This document shows, piece after piece, positions 5,322-5,568 of a stretch of DNA of 5,568 nt. The notes beneath the pieces were generated by a model. That model worked only from the letters and a program-made list of their open reading frames with translations. It did not search any database and was not told the DNA's origin. Position 1 is the first letter of the stretch, and every line of letters starts with the position of its first letter. Both the position numbers and the translations under genes were made by a program. The stretch comes from Actinomycetota bacterium (GTDB lineage Bacteria > Actinomycetota > Acidimicrobiia > Spongiisociales > ZC4RG35). The stretch is from NCBI GenBank assembly GCA_027296205.1, contig JAPUJM010000244.1:1-5568 (forward strand), given 5' to 3'.

Positions 5322-5568
5322 TGGCGACCACCCCACTGGGGAACCTTCTCATGACCACGGTGGAGAGGGCTGCCAACTGGTCTCGAACCCGGTCGATGTG
5401 GCCGGCCACCTTTGGCCTGGCATGTTGCGCCATCGAGATGATGGCCACGGGTGCCGCCCACCACGACCTGGCCCGCTTTGGCATGGAGGTGTTCAGAGCC
5501 TCACCGAGACAGGCAGACCTGATGATCGTCGCCGGCCGGGTCAGCCAGAAGATGGCCCCGGTTCTTCG
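5321..5568 (+). CDS. nuoB: NADH-quinone oxidoreductase subunit B (3' end outside window)
   Basis: NuoB is the peripheral-arm subunit of complex I that binds iron-sulfur cluster N2, which passes electrons to quinone. Only the first 82 codons are present. They include LLMTTVERAANW and the hallmark WPATFGLACCAIEMM, in which adjacent Cys35 and Cys36 are two of the four N2 ligands. FGMEVFRASPRQADLMIVAG and the start of the segment ending KMAPVLR follow. The remaining two Cys ligands would lie beyond the window. The GTG start overlaps the nuoA TAG by one base, and a GCGAGG about 7 nt upstream could serve as ribosome binding site, so translation is probably coupled to nuoA. The N-terminus fits the family from this GTG; ATG 5351 would remove conserved residues. 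Confidence 0.95.
   Translation, partial: MATTPLGNLLMTTVERAANWSRTRSMWPATFGLACCAIEMMATGAAHHDLARFGMEVFRASPRQADLMIVAGRVSQKMAPVL

Noticed and set aside
1..5568. Possible defence island, CRISPR array, toxin-antitoxin or mobile element
   Set aside because: I saw no direct repeat series, transposase, integrase, nuclease or toxin motif. The genes are housekeeping and respiratory in character.

Overview
The window is GC-rich, gene-dense chromosomal DNA that looks like an actinobacterium. The reasons are GTG starts, TAnnnT -10 boxes just upstream of start codons, a Rex repressor, a prenyl-reductase flavoprotein and a nuo operon. Acidimicrobiia is my best guess at class level, but this is inference from gene content and style. 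I see no mobile element, CRISPR array, tRNA or rRNA.

Layout. (1) Positions 2-874, + strand: the 3' part of a c-type cytochrome gene, then a small unrecognised three-helix membrane protein in the same operon. (2) Positions 909-1517, - strand: rex, the NADH/NAD+-sensing repressor, convergent with the cytochrome pair. (3) Positions 1580-2815, + strand: a geranylgeranyl-reductase-family FAD protein, divergent from rex across 62 bp. A type II haloacid-dehalogenase-like HAD protein follows at 2847-3515. (4) Positions 3540-3590: a long hairpin between convergent genes, probably a two-way terminator. (5) Positions 3599-4834, - strand: a class V aminotransferase fold protein of the 'cysteine desulfurase-like' VC1184 type, in which the SufS catalytic Cys position is Tyr. 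(6) Positions 4835-4913: a divergent control region holding a near-perfect Rex operator. (7) Positions 4914-5568, + strand: nuoA and the 5' part of nuoB, the start of the complex I operon.

How it fits together. Most genes concern the respiratory chain: complex I (NADH to quinone), a flavoprotein plausibly acting on the menaquinone side chain, a cytochrome c, and the NADH sensor Rex. An 18-bp site, TTGCGAATTACTTCACAA, lies where it would block the nuoA promoter. The window therefore appears to carry both the sensor and its target: high NADH would release Rex and switch on the NADH-oxidising complex. Several first genes have a TAnnnT box 6-7 nt before the start codon and no Shine-Dalgarno sequence, suggesting leaderless mRNAs, whereas downstream genes in operons use Shine-Dalgarno sites or stop/start overlap. 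I found no clear new multi-gene system. The best leads are the Rex-nuo circuit, the leaderless promoter pattern, the Cys-less desulfurase homologue, the hairpin and the small membrane protein beside cytochrome c.
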